From JANOQP01 sp044227705 (GTDB lineage Bacteria; Bacteroidota; Bacteroidia; Chitinophagales; Saprospiraceae), in assembly GCA_044227705.1 (NCBI GenBank), contig JBGAWE010000057.1:1-23277 (forward strand): a DNA stretch of 23,277 nt. Reading direction: 5' to 3'. Positions within the stretch are counted from its first letter, which is position 1. Each line of letters starts with the position of its first letter. Both the position numbers and the translations under genes were made by a program. The notes under the pieces were generated by a model. That model was not told the origin of the DNA. It saw nothing but the letters and a program-made list of their open reading frames with translations, and searched no databases. Below are positions 1-7,842 of the stretch, in pieces.

Positions 1-780
1 CTGGTGGCCAAATTCCCGGCCCAGGCACAGACCCTTAAGACGCACAACGACTCGCTCAACTACGCCATCGGCCTCGTCACCGCCGACGACATGAAGAACC
101 GTGTAAAGGACTGGGACGGCCTCAACCGCGACCTCCTCAAGGGTTCTTTCGACGCCGCGATCGACGGCAAGACCGCGCTCCTTCAGGTCGAGGACGCTCG
201 GAAAATGGTCCGCGCCCTCTCTAAAGAACTGAACATCAAGGCTGCCGAGGCGCACAAGGCCGCCAACGTCGCCTTCCTCGCCGAGAACGGCAAACGGCCT
301 GAGGTGAAGACCACGGCCAGCGGCCTTCAATATGAAATCCTGAAAAAAGGCAACGGCATGGTCTCGCCCGTCGACTCCGACTGGGTGCAGGTGAACTACC
401 ACGGCACCCTCATCGACGGGAAGGTTTTCGACAGCTCCGTCGACCGGGGAGTGCCCGCCGAGTTCGCCCTGAACAGGCTGACGGCCGGTTTCAAAGAGGC
501 CCTCAAGATGATGCACCCGGGCGATCACTGGAAAATCACCGTTCCGCAGGAGCTGGCCTACGGCGAGCGCGGCACCCCGCCCGGGCAGGGCGCGGTTCAA
601 ATCAAGCCGTACTCGACGCTGATTTTCGACCTTGAGCTTTTGAAAATCCTCGCCCCGTCGGAGCGGCCCGCACAGCCAACGAAACCGCGCCAGTTCTCCC
701 AGCCGGGCGGCGCGATGCCCTCGGAAATGCCGGGCAAGCCCGACATGAAGACGCCGCCGCCAGTGAGGAAGAAGGATTGA
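1..780 (+). CDS. FKBP-type peptidyl-prolyl cis-trans isomerase, 5'-partial
   Basis: This protein catalyses cis-trans isomerisation of proline peptide bonds, probably as a periplasmic or lipid-anchored folding factor. The reading frame is open from base 1, so the true start and any signal peptide lie outside the window; the GTG at base 4 is only the first possible internal start. Counting from that GTG, residues about 10-97 are a charged helical stretch like the FKBP N-terminal dimerisation domain. Residues about 100-217 are the FKBP catalytic domain, with the VNYHGTL strand (Tyr132), the FDSS turn (142-145) and the AYGERG segment (185-190) that are typical of active members. A Pro/Lys-rich tail of about 40 residues, probably disordered, follows. 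The gene ends 22 bases before a terminator stem shared with the convergent neighbour. The family call is firm; the substrate is unknown. Confidence 0.93.
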   Translation: MVAKFPAQAQTLKTHNDSLNYAIGLVTADDMKNRVKDWDGLNRDLLKGSFDAAIDGKTALLQVEDARKMVRALSKELNIKAAEAHKAANVAFLAENGKRPEVKTTASGLQYEILKKGNGMVSPVDSDWVQVNYHGTLIDGKVFDSSVDRGVPAEFALNRLTAGFKEALKMMHPGDHWKITVPQELAYGERGTPPGQGAVQIKPYSTLIFDLELLKILAPSERPAQPTKPRQFSQPGGAMPSEMPGKPDMKTPPPVRKKD

Positions 781-801
781 GAACCGACGTTCCGACAAAA
801 G

Positions 802-839
802 AAAAAGGCATGAGCAGGTCGCCCCGCTCATGCCTTTTT
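802..839. terminator. Bidirectional intrinsic terminator
   Basis: A perfect 14-bp inverted repeat (802-815 with 826-839) surrounds a 10-base loop. It has an A-run on the left and a T-run on the right, so it reads as a Rho-independent terminator in both directions. It sits exactly between the stop codons of two convergent genes, the FKBP isomerase (+) and the T9SS protein (-), and would serve both. Confidence 0.9.
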
Positions 840-862
840 TCTTTTCCCGAAGGTTCAAACCA

Positions 863-2731
863 TCAATGGACGACGGTGAACTGCTTGGTCATCGCGCCTT
901 CCGGCGTGGCGATGCGGGCGATGTAGATGCCGGCCTCGAGGGTCGACACGTCGTAGCTGACCGTTTCGTTGGCGATCATCTTGTCCTCGATGGAGAGCAC
1001 CTGGCCGTTCATCATGGCGAGGGTGATGGTCACGCTGGTCATCTTGTCGAACTTGATGCCGAGGTCGATGCGGTCTGTTGCCGGGACGGGCGAGAGCTGG
1101 AGCGCGTCGGCGGCAAGCGGCGTGTCCTCAAAGGTGCCGAGGGCAGAGCCGAGGAAGACATAAAGGCGCGTCCAGGCCGTGTACTCGCCGCCCGAGAAGC
1201 CGCCGAACCACGTCGGGCTGTTGTAGATGAAGGTGTTGATGTTGGTGTACGGCACGTTGGTGGCGAAGCCGTGGCTCACGTCGCTGCTGGCGCCCTCCCA
1301 GCTCACGGCGACGAGGTAGCGCTTGCCCTGCTTGATGTCGATGCCGGGCAGGTCCTCGGGCCAGCGGTTGATGGGGTAGCGGATGCGCGGTGTGTTGCCG
1401 GTCGTCGTGTCGAGGTACTCGTAGGTGAGGTTGCCGATCCAGGTGTAGGAGTTGTTGTCGTCGATGGGCAGGCCGACGGGGTCGAAGCCGTTCCACTGCG
1501 CGTCGACGACGTCGTCGTTCACCTCGAGGAAGTAGATGTTGGCCACCTGGTCGGTCATGCCGCCCGTCTTGCCGGCGCGCCACTCGACATCGCGGACGTG
1601 GTACTGGTCGTTGGTCCCGCCGAGGAAGTGGAAGAGGCTGACCGGTGCCCACCCGTCGGCCCCGACCGTCGCCGGGCGGGTGAAGGTCATGTTGGCCGTG
1701 CCGGTGTTCGGGCCGTACTCGCGCGCCCAGGAGCCGTCGGTCGACACCTCAAACGGGATGCTCACCGAGTTGTCGGCCGGGTTCGAGTCGACGGTGCCGG
1801 GGACATAGACGTTGTAGTTGATCTTGTACTTGCCGCCCGAGAGCTTCGGGGCGAACAGTTTCGACTGTGCGAACTGGCTGTCGACGCCCGCCGCGAGGCC
1901 GTTCGTGATGAGCGAGTCGGCGTAGATGACGGCACCGGTCGTGCTGTTAGTGACCGATGCCTTGACGATGAGCGCGGTCTGGTCGTCGGAGCCGGCGTTC
2001 GTCACGTTGCACGAGAATCCGAAGGAGTCCTTCTCGATGGCGAAAATCGGGGTCTTGTAGTGCGTGAGCGGGTAGAACGACGACGAGATTTTCATGTTAA
2101 CCGCCGGCGTCGGGTCGATGGTCGTGAGTTTCACGTCGTCGAGGAACCACCAGAAGTCAAAGTTGCCGTCGAACTCCCATTGCAGCCAGACCTTCGGCTT
2201 GTTCGCCGCGACGGCCGAGAGGTTGAGCACCGGCTTGTAGGGGTTGTCGGTGACGTGGTCGGCGTTGCCTGCCACGTCGGTAAAATCGTTGAGCACGTAC
2301 GGGATGGTCACGTCCGTCCAGTTCGTGCTGTCGTTGCTGACGCGGAACTTGGCCGTCGAGTTGGTGCTGTAGACCATGAAGAGCATGTCCATCAGCAAGA
2401 AGACCTTCGGCTTGCCCGAGCAGTTGATGGCGGCGGAGGTCAGCGTGCTCTTGTGGTTGGTCGTGAGCTGGCCCGGTTCGTCGGAATCGCTGATCATCAC
2501 GCCGTTGGCGACGCTCGCCGTGAGCGGTGCGGGGTGGCCGTAGAGGTTCGTGCAAAGCGTGTCGACCACTGCGCAGTATTTCCACAGCACGTTGTTGCCC
2601 GACGGGTCGGTGGTCTTCCACCCTGCCGGCATCCCGCTGGCGAAGTCCTCCGTATAGAAGACCTGCGCCGACGCGCCGACCGACACGAGCAGCGCGGCGA
2701 GCAAGGAGAGATTGGTAAAGATTTTTTTCAT
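863..2731 (-). CDS. Secreted T9SS sorting-domain protein with an adhesin-like N-terminal domain
   Basis: This 622-residue protein is probably exported to the cell surface or medium by the type IX secretion system. It opens with a clear signal peptide (basic MKK, hydrophobic core, cleavage after VGASA near residue 22). Residues about 24-206 start with FYTEDFASGMPAGW and end with FWWFLDDVKL, the signature of cleaved-adhesin / choice-of-anchor-J beta-sandwich domains. The middle contains further beta-rich segments with many Thr, Asn and Asp residues and no catalytic motif I can recognise. Residues about 544-622 are a type A T9SS sorting domain: LSPVPATD, a MNGQVL strand, then GIYIARI and a final KQFTVVH. 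A Bacteroidota-type promoter lies about 45 bases upstream of the ATG. The export route is well supported; the ligand or function is unknown. Confidence 0.9.
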   Translation of the reverse strand: MKKIFTNLSLLAALLVSVGASAQVFYTEDFASGMPAGWKTTDPSGNNVLWKYCAVVDTLCTNLYGHPAPLTASVANGVMISDSDEPGQLTTNHKSTLTSAAINCSGKPKVFLLMDMLFMVYSTNSTAKFRVSNDSTNWTDVTIPYVLNDFTDVAGNADHVTDNPYKPVLNLSAVAANKPKVWLQWEFDGNFDFWWFLDDVKLTTIDPTPAVNMKISSSFYPLTHYKTPIFAIEKDSFGFSCNVTNAGSDDQTALIVKASVTNSTTGAVIYADSLITNGLAAGVDSQFAQSKLFAPKLSGGKYKINYNVYVPGTVDSNPADNSVSIPFEVSTDGSWAREYGPNTGTANMTFTRPATVGADGWAPVSLFHFLGGTNDQYHVRDVEWRAGKTGGMTDQVANIYFLEVNDDVVDAQWNGFDPVGLPIDDNNSYTWIGNLTYEYLDTTTGNTPRIRYPINRWPEDLPGIDIKQGKRYLVAVSWEGASSDVSHGFATNVPYTNINTFIYNSPTWFGGFSGGEYTAWTRLYVFLGSALGTFEDTPLAADALQLSPVPATDRIDLGIKFDKMTSVTITLAMMNGQVLSIEDKMIANETVSYDVSTLEAGIYIARIATPEGAMTKQFTVVH

Positions 2732-2776
2732 GTTGAACTGAAAATGTTTGGTTGAAAATCAAGTGACTAATCGGCC

Positions 2777-2806
2777 CAAAAGTAGAACGGCCTCCGGTTT
2801 CTCAAC
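2777..2806 (-). promoter_or_regulatory. Bacteroidota sigma-ABfr-type promoter for the T9SS protein
   Basis: On the minus strand TACTTTTG (2784-2777) matches the -7 consensus TAnnTTTG exactly. GTTG (2806-2803) lies 18 bases further upstream, close to the -33 TTTG element. Transcription would start near base 2770, giving a leader of about 40 bases. The match is by eye only. Confidence 0.6.
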
Positions 2807-2896
2807 CCCGTGACACCCGAATTGGCCGTTGCCCCCTACCTCGATTTGGGGTTTGGCCAAACCGAGACTTTTCGGCAAAACGGCCGGCAACGACAG

Positions 2897-4285
2897 TCAA
2901 GAAACCAGTTTGGACAGCAGCCATTTCCGCTCGACGACCGCTTCCGCGCCCTCGATTTCAGCCCGCAACTTGTCTCGGCCTTTTGTCGTCAAACCATTGA
3001 CAATCAACAACTTGCGGGCAAACCGGATCAGGTTTTCATACCCTGCCGAGTGATAGCCGACCTCCTTTTTGTGCCTCCTCAAAAACAGCCCGAAGCTCTC
3101 CAGCAAAGCCCCGAGCGCGTCCGCCTCGCCCAGTTCGAAGTAGCTGACGAGCAGCATCTTCCTCGCGTTCAGGTTTTGCAGGACCTCCTGAAAATCGACC
3201 GACTGGAGCGTTTCGAGCACCCTGCCCCAGTCGCGCCGCCCGAAGTGGTGGTTGGCGAGGTTGTAGTTGTGGTAGTTCTCGCGGTCGCCAACCGGCAGGA
3301 ACGGCGCGTATTTTTCGAGAAACTCCTTTGCCCAATCCCGCTCGCCGGTGAGCATGGCCAGCGAGTGGATATTGGTGTAGGTGAACAGCGAGAGCGTCCC
3401 GCTGTCGAGGAAAACGCCGTTTTTCAGCCCTTTTTTGTATAGATTTAGGGCTTCGAGGGTCTTGTCGGCCTCGCCGGCGTTGTGCTGGCGGATGCAAAAG
3501 TTGATGGCCGTCAACCACAGGTCGCGCGCCTCCGACGGCGGGAAGGCTTGCCACGAAGTCTCCAAGATCTCTTTCAATTTCAAAAAATGTCCCGCGTCTC
3601 CCCCCATCGCGTGCCAGCCGTGAAACTGCGCCGCCACGACCGGCTCCTCCGGAAGCCCGTTCTTCTCGATAAATAAGAGGACTTCCTCCAAAAGCTCCAC
3701 CCTCGGAACCTCGCCCGCCATCCGCCCTGCCGACCGCGCCGCGCTGCCCATCCGAAGAACCTCGGCGACGGCCAGCGTCGAAAAGGTGCGACTTTGCTCG
3801 GTCAGCCTGAAATCGCCCGTCCGCCGCTGCGCGACCTTCGCCTCGAACTCCAGTTTTTCAAGGAGGAATTGCTGTTCGAAATGGAAAAAAGTCCGTTCGG
3901 CAGACCCGTCGAGATTGCTTTTCACCTCCTCGCGGACGCGAGCAGCGTACCTTTCCAACCCGCGCCTGGCGAGCGAGCGGGCGAGCAAAAGGCCCGACCT
4001 TTCTCCATCAATCCGGAGCTCCTCGGCGGTGAGGAACTGCCGGACCGCCTCCGTTAGCCAGCTCATGACGTGCCGCAGCCGCGCCTCGTCGAATGCCTCT
4101 CCGGGCCTGACGGCCCGCCAAGCGCGCGCCCGGTCGTAAGGCTGCCGAGGGTCGTAGAGAAAATCGAAGAGCCGCACGACCTCCCCGTGCTGCACGAAAT
4201 AGGGCGAGCGGACGAACTTCTTCAATCGCCGCCGCTCCTCGGGCGAAAGCGATTCGAGCATTTTTACGAGCTGGGCTGATTCCAT
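2897..4285 (-). CDS. Conserved hypothetical helical protein, 462 residues
   Basis: I cannot assign a function. The frame stays open upstream to about 4594, but the ATG at 4285 is the better start. It gives a natural opening (MESAQLVKMLESLSPEERRR), it follows a -7 promoter element at 4306-4313, and the 103 extra codons look non-coding. The product lacks a signal peptide and membrane segments, so it should be cytoplasmic. It is rich in Leu, Glu, Arg and Lys and reads as a run of amphipathic helices. The second half has helix pairs with Trp/Tyr/Leu spacing that resembles TPR-like repeats (roughly residues 270-400), but no unit is regular enough to call. The C-terminus is basic. It is transcribed away from the large T9SS protein across a 201-base gap. 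No catalytic motif is visible. Confidence 0.8.
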   Translation of the reverse strand: MESAQLVKMLESLSPEERRRLKKFVRSPYFVQHGEVVRLFDFLYDPRQPYDRARAWRAVRPGEAFDEARLRHVMSWLTEAVRQFLTAEELRIDGERSGLLLARSLARRGLERYAARVREEVKSNLDGSAERTFFHFEQQFLLEKLEFEAKVAQRRTGDFRLTEQSRTFSTLAVAEVLRMGSAARSAGRMAGEVPRVELLEEVLLFIEKNGLPEEPVVAAQFHGWHAMGGDAGHFLKLKEILETSWQAFPPSEARDLWLTAINFCIRQHNAGEADKTLEALNLYKKGLKNGVFLDSGTLSLFTYTNIHSLAMLTGERDWAKEFLEKYAPFLPVGDRENYHNYNLANHHFGRRDWGRVLETLQSVDFQEVLQNLNARKMLLVSYFELGEADALGALLESFGLFLRRHKKEVGYHSAGYENLIRFARKLLIVNGLTTKGRDKLRAEIEGAEAVVERKWLLSKLVS

Positions 4286-4305
4286 TTTTTGCAGATAATT
4301 TCTGA

Positions 4306-4313
4306 CAAAACTA
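4306..4313 (-). promoter_or_regulatory. Candidate -7 element for the 462-residue protein
   Basis: TAGTTTTG on the minus strand (4313-4306) fits the Bacteroidota -7 consensus TAnnTTTG. It lies about 20 bases upstream of the chosen ATG at 4285, implying a very short leader. No good -33 TTTG is visible at the usual distance, so support is partial. The next bases (4314-4325) form the perfect 12-bp palindrome CTCCCGCGGGAG, which could be a regulator site. Confidence 0.4.
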
Positions 4314-4325
4314 CTCCCGCGGGAG
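4314..4325. repeat. 12-bp perfect palindrome in a divergent promoter region
   Basis: CTCCCGCGGGAG is self-complementary. It lies directly upstream of the candidate -7 element of the minus-strand gene, within the 201-base gap shared with the divergent T9SS gene. The position would suit an operator, but a GC-rich 12-mer can also arise by chance. Confidence 0.3.
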
Positions 4326-4486
4326 CACGGAAATTTATCTCCGCATTGAATGATTGTTTGAGGCTGAAATAAATTTCGGTGCTGTGGGCCGCGCCAACTG
4401 CTGCATTTTTTTCCTGACAAAATCTCAAAACTGAACCCGCCCCGGAAAAACCTTCGCCCCAATTTTGACCAGCAAACAAACCGCCT

Positions 4487-7363
4487 ATGAATCTTCGGAC
4501 GACCGCCTTCCGATTCCTCCCCCTCTTTTTTTGCTCGACCGTCACCGCCCAGATAGGCGTGAAATGGCAGGCCGGTTTCGGCCCCGCCAGCCACGTCAAT
4601 GCCGCGCAGGAACTGCCGGGCGGCGGCTTCGCGGTCGCGGGCGATTCCATTTTTGACGCCTTTCTGGCAAGGACAGACCCGAACGGGCAGCTTTTGTGGA
4701 AGAAGACGCTCGGCTCGCCGAACCCTTTTGCCGAGACTTTCCGCTCCGTACAGCAGCTTGCCGACGGCGGCTTATTCGCGGTCGGCGAGCGGCTGCAGAC
4801 CCTTTCAGGCGACTACGATTTCTATGCCGCCCGCACCGACGCATCGGGCGACACACTCTGGACAAAAACCTTCGGTGGCACCGGCTCCGACTTCGCGGCA
4901 AAAGGCCAGCCGACGGCCGACGGCGGTTTCATCCTCTGCGGCCGCACCAACTCGACCGACGGCGACATCCCGCTCAGCCACGGCGGCTACGACATTTTCG
5001 TGATGAAACTGGACGAAAACGGCTCGGTTTCATGGACGAAAACCTTCGGCGGGACAGCCAACGACTTCGCGACCGGCATCCGGCAGACAGCCGACGGCGG
5101 CTTCCTCATCTTCGGGACGACCTTCTCGAACGACGGCGACGTGACCGGCAGCCACGGGCAGAGCGACGCTTGGCTGCTGAAAATCGACGCGGCGGGCGCC
5201 CTTGTTTTTCAAAAAACCTTTGGCGGCACGGGCATAGACGCTGGCTATGACTTGACAGGGACGGCCGACGAAAACCTCGCCCTCGTCGGTCAAGCCTACT
5301 CGCTAGACGGCGACCTTGTGGGCGTTCATTCCCCGGCCAGCGCCTCGGACGGCTGGCTGCTGAAAACAACGCCCGACGGTTCCATCCTCTGGCAAAAATG
5401 CTTGCGCGAGAACGCGGGCTTCTCGGTTTTGGAAGCGGTCGTTCAGCTCGCGAGCGGCGGATTTGCGGTGACAGGAAACTTCGTGCAGAGCCTCTCGGCC
5501 ATCCTCGACGGGGCCGGGAACCTTCTTTGGCAGCCGGATTTTGGCGGCGTGGGCCACTCGCAGGCCCTTTGCCCGACGGCCGACGGCGGCTTTGCCATCG
5601 ACTTTCAGAGCAACACGCTCGTCCGGTTCGTTGCGCCGCACCTGCTTTCGGGCCATGTTTTTCGGGATGAAAACTCGGATTGCGCCTTCCAGAACGCGAC
5701 CGAAATCCCGCTTTTCAAAAGGTTGCTGCGAGCGGAGAAGGCGGGCAGCCCACCGGTTTTTTTCCAGTCAAAATTCGATGGCAGCTACTCGGTTATCCTC
5801 GACACGGGCGCCTGGACGGTTCGGGTTTTCGGCCCGTCGGAGATTTGGGGGGAATGCCCGCCCGTCGTCAAAAACTTCGATTTGACGACCGTCGCCGCCG
5901 TCGCCGACTTCGGCCTCCAGCCCCTCGGCGACTGCCCGCTGATGGCCGTCGATTTGGCAACAGACGTGATAAGGCCCTGTTTTTCAAGCCATTACACAGC
6001 CCAATACTGCAACATCGGAACGGCGAAGGCCGACTCCGCTCGCCTGGAAATTCTCCTCGACGACTGGCTCGCCTTCCAAAACCCGAGCCAGCCGCCGTCG
6101 AATGTTTCGGGCCAAAAAATCACTTTCTCGCTCGGCGATGTCGGCGCGGGCGATTGCGGGACGGTTCAGTTTGACGTGGCGGCTGATTGCGACTCGGTGC
6201 TAGTCGGGCAGTACAAATGCGTCGAGGCGCGGGTCTTTCCAGACAGTTTTTGCGTCGCGCCGGTCGGCTGGTCGGGCGGCGCGCTGCGGCTCGACGGGTT
6301 TTGCAACCCCGACTCCGTCCGGTTTCAGGCGACGAACATCGGCTTCGGGCCGACCGTCTCGCTCGAGTACGTCATCATAGAGGATGAGGTTTTGACCCGG
6401 CAGGGCATCGTGCCGCCGCTCAATCCGGGCGGGGTTTTCACCCCCCCGGCTGTGCCGCGCAACGGCTCGACGTGGCGGATGCTCGCCGGACAGGAGCCGA
6501 ACACCCCCTCGAACTCGCAGCCTACAGCGGTCGTCGAAGGCTGCGGGACGAACGGCGGCGGCACCTTCAGCGTCGGCCTGGCGAACAACTTCCCGGAGGA
6601 TGACGGCCTGCCCTCGATCGATGTCGACTGCCGCCAAACCGTCGCCGCTTTCGACCCGAACACGAAGGCGAACAGCCCACAAGGTGTTGACTTTCAGCAC
6701 TTTACGCAGCATGGGACGGACTTGGAGTACACCATCCAGTTTCAAAACACCGGCTCATTTTTCGCTACCGACATCACCCTGCTCGACACGCTCGATGTCT
6801 GGCTCGACCCCTCGACGCTCCGTTTCGGCACCGCCAGCCACTACCCGCTCGATTGGGGAATCGCCGGGCCAGGCATCCTGAAAATCTCGTTCGACAACAT
6901 CCAACTGCCCTATGCCGCGCTCGATGAGGCCGCCTCGCACGGCTGGGCGCACTTCCGGGTATCTCATAAAAAAGACATCCCGCTCGGCACCGTCATCCCG
7001 AACAGGGCGGGGATTTATTTCGATTTCAATCCCGTCGTACTTACACCTCCGGTTTACAACACCATCGACACGGGCTTTTTGGAAATCACCATCTCGACGG
7101 GCGAGGTCGGACGGCAGATGCCGCTGCGGTTTTTCCCCAACCCGGTCGGGGCGGCGGGGGAGTTGTTTTTTATCGAAGAAGAAGGGCTGGACGGGGCGAC
7201 TTTTCGGTTGTTCGATGTCGCCGGGCGGCCTGTGTTTTCTCAAAAGCTGGAAGGGGATGGGCGCGTGGTGCTGCCCGTCTCGTGGCTGGCGATCGGGCTT
7301 TATTCCATAGAAATATTGGACAGGAAAGGGCGGCGGGTAGGGGCCGGGAAGCTGGTCCGGTAG
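4487..7363 (+). CDS. Large secreted T9SS protein with N-terminal propeller-like repeats
   Basis: This 958-residue protein has a signal peptide (cleavage near residue 21, STVTA-Q). Residues about 27-375 contain a repeat of roughly 45-60 residues whose units carry W-x-K-T-F-G-G followed by an A-D-G-G-F strand. The anchor residues fall at about 27, 71, 125, 183, 241, 302 and 348, consistent with a beta-propeller. Residues about 386-450 resemble a Cna-B/SdrD-like sandwich (SGHVFRDENSDC, then DGSYSVILDTG). Residues about 718-865 match the domain often found just before the sorting signal (DPNTKANSPQG, then YTIQFQNTG and GIYFDFNPV). Residues about 878-958 are a type A T9SS sorting domain (FFPNPVG, FDVAGRPV, GLYSIEI). 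It is probably a surface or extracellular binding protein; the ligand is unknown. A weak -7-like CAATTTTG lies at 4460-4467. The stop codon is inside a 15-bp hairpin. Confidence 0.9.
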   Translation: MNLRTTAFRFLPLFFCSTVTAQIGVKWQAGFGPASHVNAAQELPGGGFAVAGDSIFDAFLARTDPNGQLLWKKTLGSPNPFAETFRSVQQLADGGLFAVGERLQTLSGDYDFYAARTDASGDTLWTKTFGGTGSDFAAKGQPTADGGFILCGRTNSTDGDIPLSHGGYDIFVMKLDENGSVSWTKTFGGTANDFATGIRQTADGGFLIFGTTFSNDGDVTGSHGQSDAWLLKIDAAGALVFQKTFGGTGIDAGYDLTGTADENLALVGQAYSLDGDLVGVHSPASASDGWLLKTTPDGSILWQKCLRENAGFSVLEAVVQLASGGFAVTGNFVQSLSAILDGAGNLLWQPDFGGVGHSQALCPTADGGFAIDFQSNTLVRFVAPHLLSGHVFRDENSDCAFQNATEIPLFKRLLRAEKAGSPPVFFQSKFDGSYSVILDTGAWTVRVFGPSEIWGECPPVVKNFDLTTVAAVADFGLQPLGDCPLMAVDLATDVIRPCFSSHYTAQYCNIGTAKADSARLEILLDDWLAFQNPSQPPSNVSGQKITFSLGDVGAGDCGTVQFDVAADCDSVLVGQYKCVEARVFPDSFCVAPVGWSGGALRLDGFCNPDSVRFQATNIGFGPTVSLEYVIIEDEVLTRQGIVPPLNPGGVFTPPAVPRNGSTWRMLAGQEPNTPSNSQPTAVVEGCGTNGGGTFSVGLANNFPEDDGLPSIDVDCRQTVAAFDPNTKANSPQGVDFQHFTQHGTDLEYTIQFQNTGSFFATDITLLDTLDVWLDPSTLRFGTASHYPLDWGIAGPGILKISFDNIQLPYAALDEAASHGWAHFRVSHKKDIPLGTVIPNRAGIYFDFNPVVLTPPVYNTIDTGFLEITISTGEVGRQMPLRFFPNPVGAAGELFFIEEEGLDGATFRLFDVAGRPVFSQKLEGDGRVVLPVSWLAIGLYSIEILDRKGRRVGAGKLVR

Positions 7364-7390
7364 CGCGGAAATTTTTTTCCGCGCTACCGG
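7357..7390. terminator. 15-bp hairpin overlapping the stop codon, convergent terminator
   Basis: Bases 7357-7371 pair perfectly with 7376-7390 around a TTTT loop. The stop codon of the propeller T9SS gene (7361-7363) lies in the left arm, and the paaB stop lies seven bases beyond the right arm. There is no T-run after the stem in either direction, so it is not a classical intrinsic terminator, but its position between convergent genes suits transcription termination or 3'-end protection. Confidence 0.6.
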
Positions 7391-7396
7391 GCGCGG

Positions 7397-7675
7397 CTAC
7401 ATATGCTTCACCGTCTCCGGCACCTCGTAAAAAGTCGGGTGACGATATGCCTTGTCGTCCGCCGGTTCAAAAAAGGCGGCGGCATCCTCCGTCGAGGCAT
7501 GGATGTTCGTCGACTCGACGACCCAGATGGAGATGCCCTCCGAGCGGCGGCAGTAGACGTCGCGGGCGTTCTCGACGGCCATGCGCGCGTCGACGGCGTG
7601 CAGCGAGCCCACGTGCTTGTGGGCGAGGCCCTGCTTCGAGCGGAGGAAGACCTCCCAGAGCGGCCAGTTTTTCAT
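7397..7675 (-). CDS. paaB: 1,2-phenylacetyl-CoA epoxidase subunit B (PaaB)
   Basis: PaaB is a small non-catalytic subunit of the PaaABCDE multicomponent oxygenase, which epoxidises phenylacetyl-CoA in aerobic phenylacetate degradation. The 92-residue product is the family's usual size and carries its conserved blocks in order: WPLWEVFLRSKQGLAHKHVG near the start, ENARDVYCRRSEG, SIWVVES, and a C-terminal YRHPTFYEVPETVKHM. The frame is open further upstream, but the ATG at 7675 gives the standard MKNWPLWEVF opening; the upstream codons overlap the end of the protease gene and are not PaaB-like. No other paa gene lies nearby: downstream is a convergent T9SS gene and upstream is the S8 protease. 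Family identity is near certain. Whether it works with a PaaA/C/D/E set elsewhere cannot be seen here. Confidence 0.95.
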   Translation of the reverse strand: MKNWPLWEVFLRSKQGLAHKHVGSLHAVDARMAVENARDVYCRRSEGISIWVVESTNIHASTEDAAAFFEPADDKAYRHPTFYEVPETVKHM

Positions 7676-7772
7676 TGCAGAATTAGCGATTTCGGATTTA
7701 CAGATTAGGCCCTCGGCGGCGACGGCTTCTTTTTGCCCTTCGTCTTCATGGCCAGCGCGACGGCCTTCTCGG

Positions 7773-7842
7773 CATTGACCACGCCGCCGGTTACGCAAAG
7801 CTCTTTCCATTGACCACGCCGCCGGTGACGCAAAGGTCTTTG
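7773..7842. repeat. 35-bp tandem duplication at the end of the S8 protease gene
   Basis: Bases 7773-7807 and 7808-7842 are adjacent direct copies that match at 32 of 35 positions. On the minus strand both encode the same peptide (K-D/E-L-C-V-T-G-G-V-V-N), but because the unit is not a multiple of three the second copy is read in another frame. One mismatch (base 7792) helps form the TAA stop that ends the protease frame. In the other frame the same change is silent. Confidence 0.9.

Noticed and set aside
830..2755. 641-codon plus-strand open frame opposite the T9SS protein
   Set aside because: It is antisense to a gene with a signal peptide and a T9SS domain. Its composition (Val, Arg, Asp, Gly, His-rich without motifs) is typical of a shadow frame in GC-rich DNA.
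7676..7810. 45-codon N-terminal extension of PaaB
   Set aside because: These codons overlap the end of the protease gene and its duplication. PaaB normally starts at the WPLWEVF segment.
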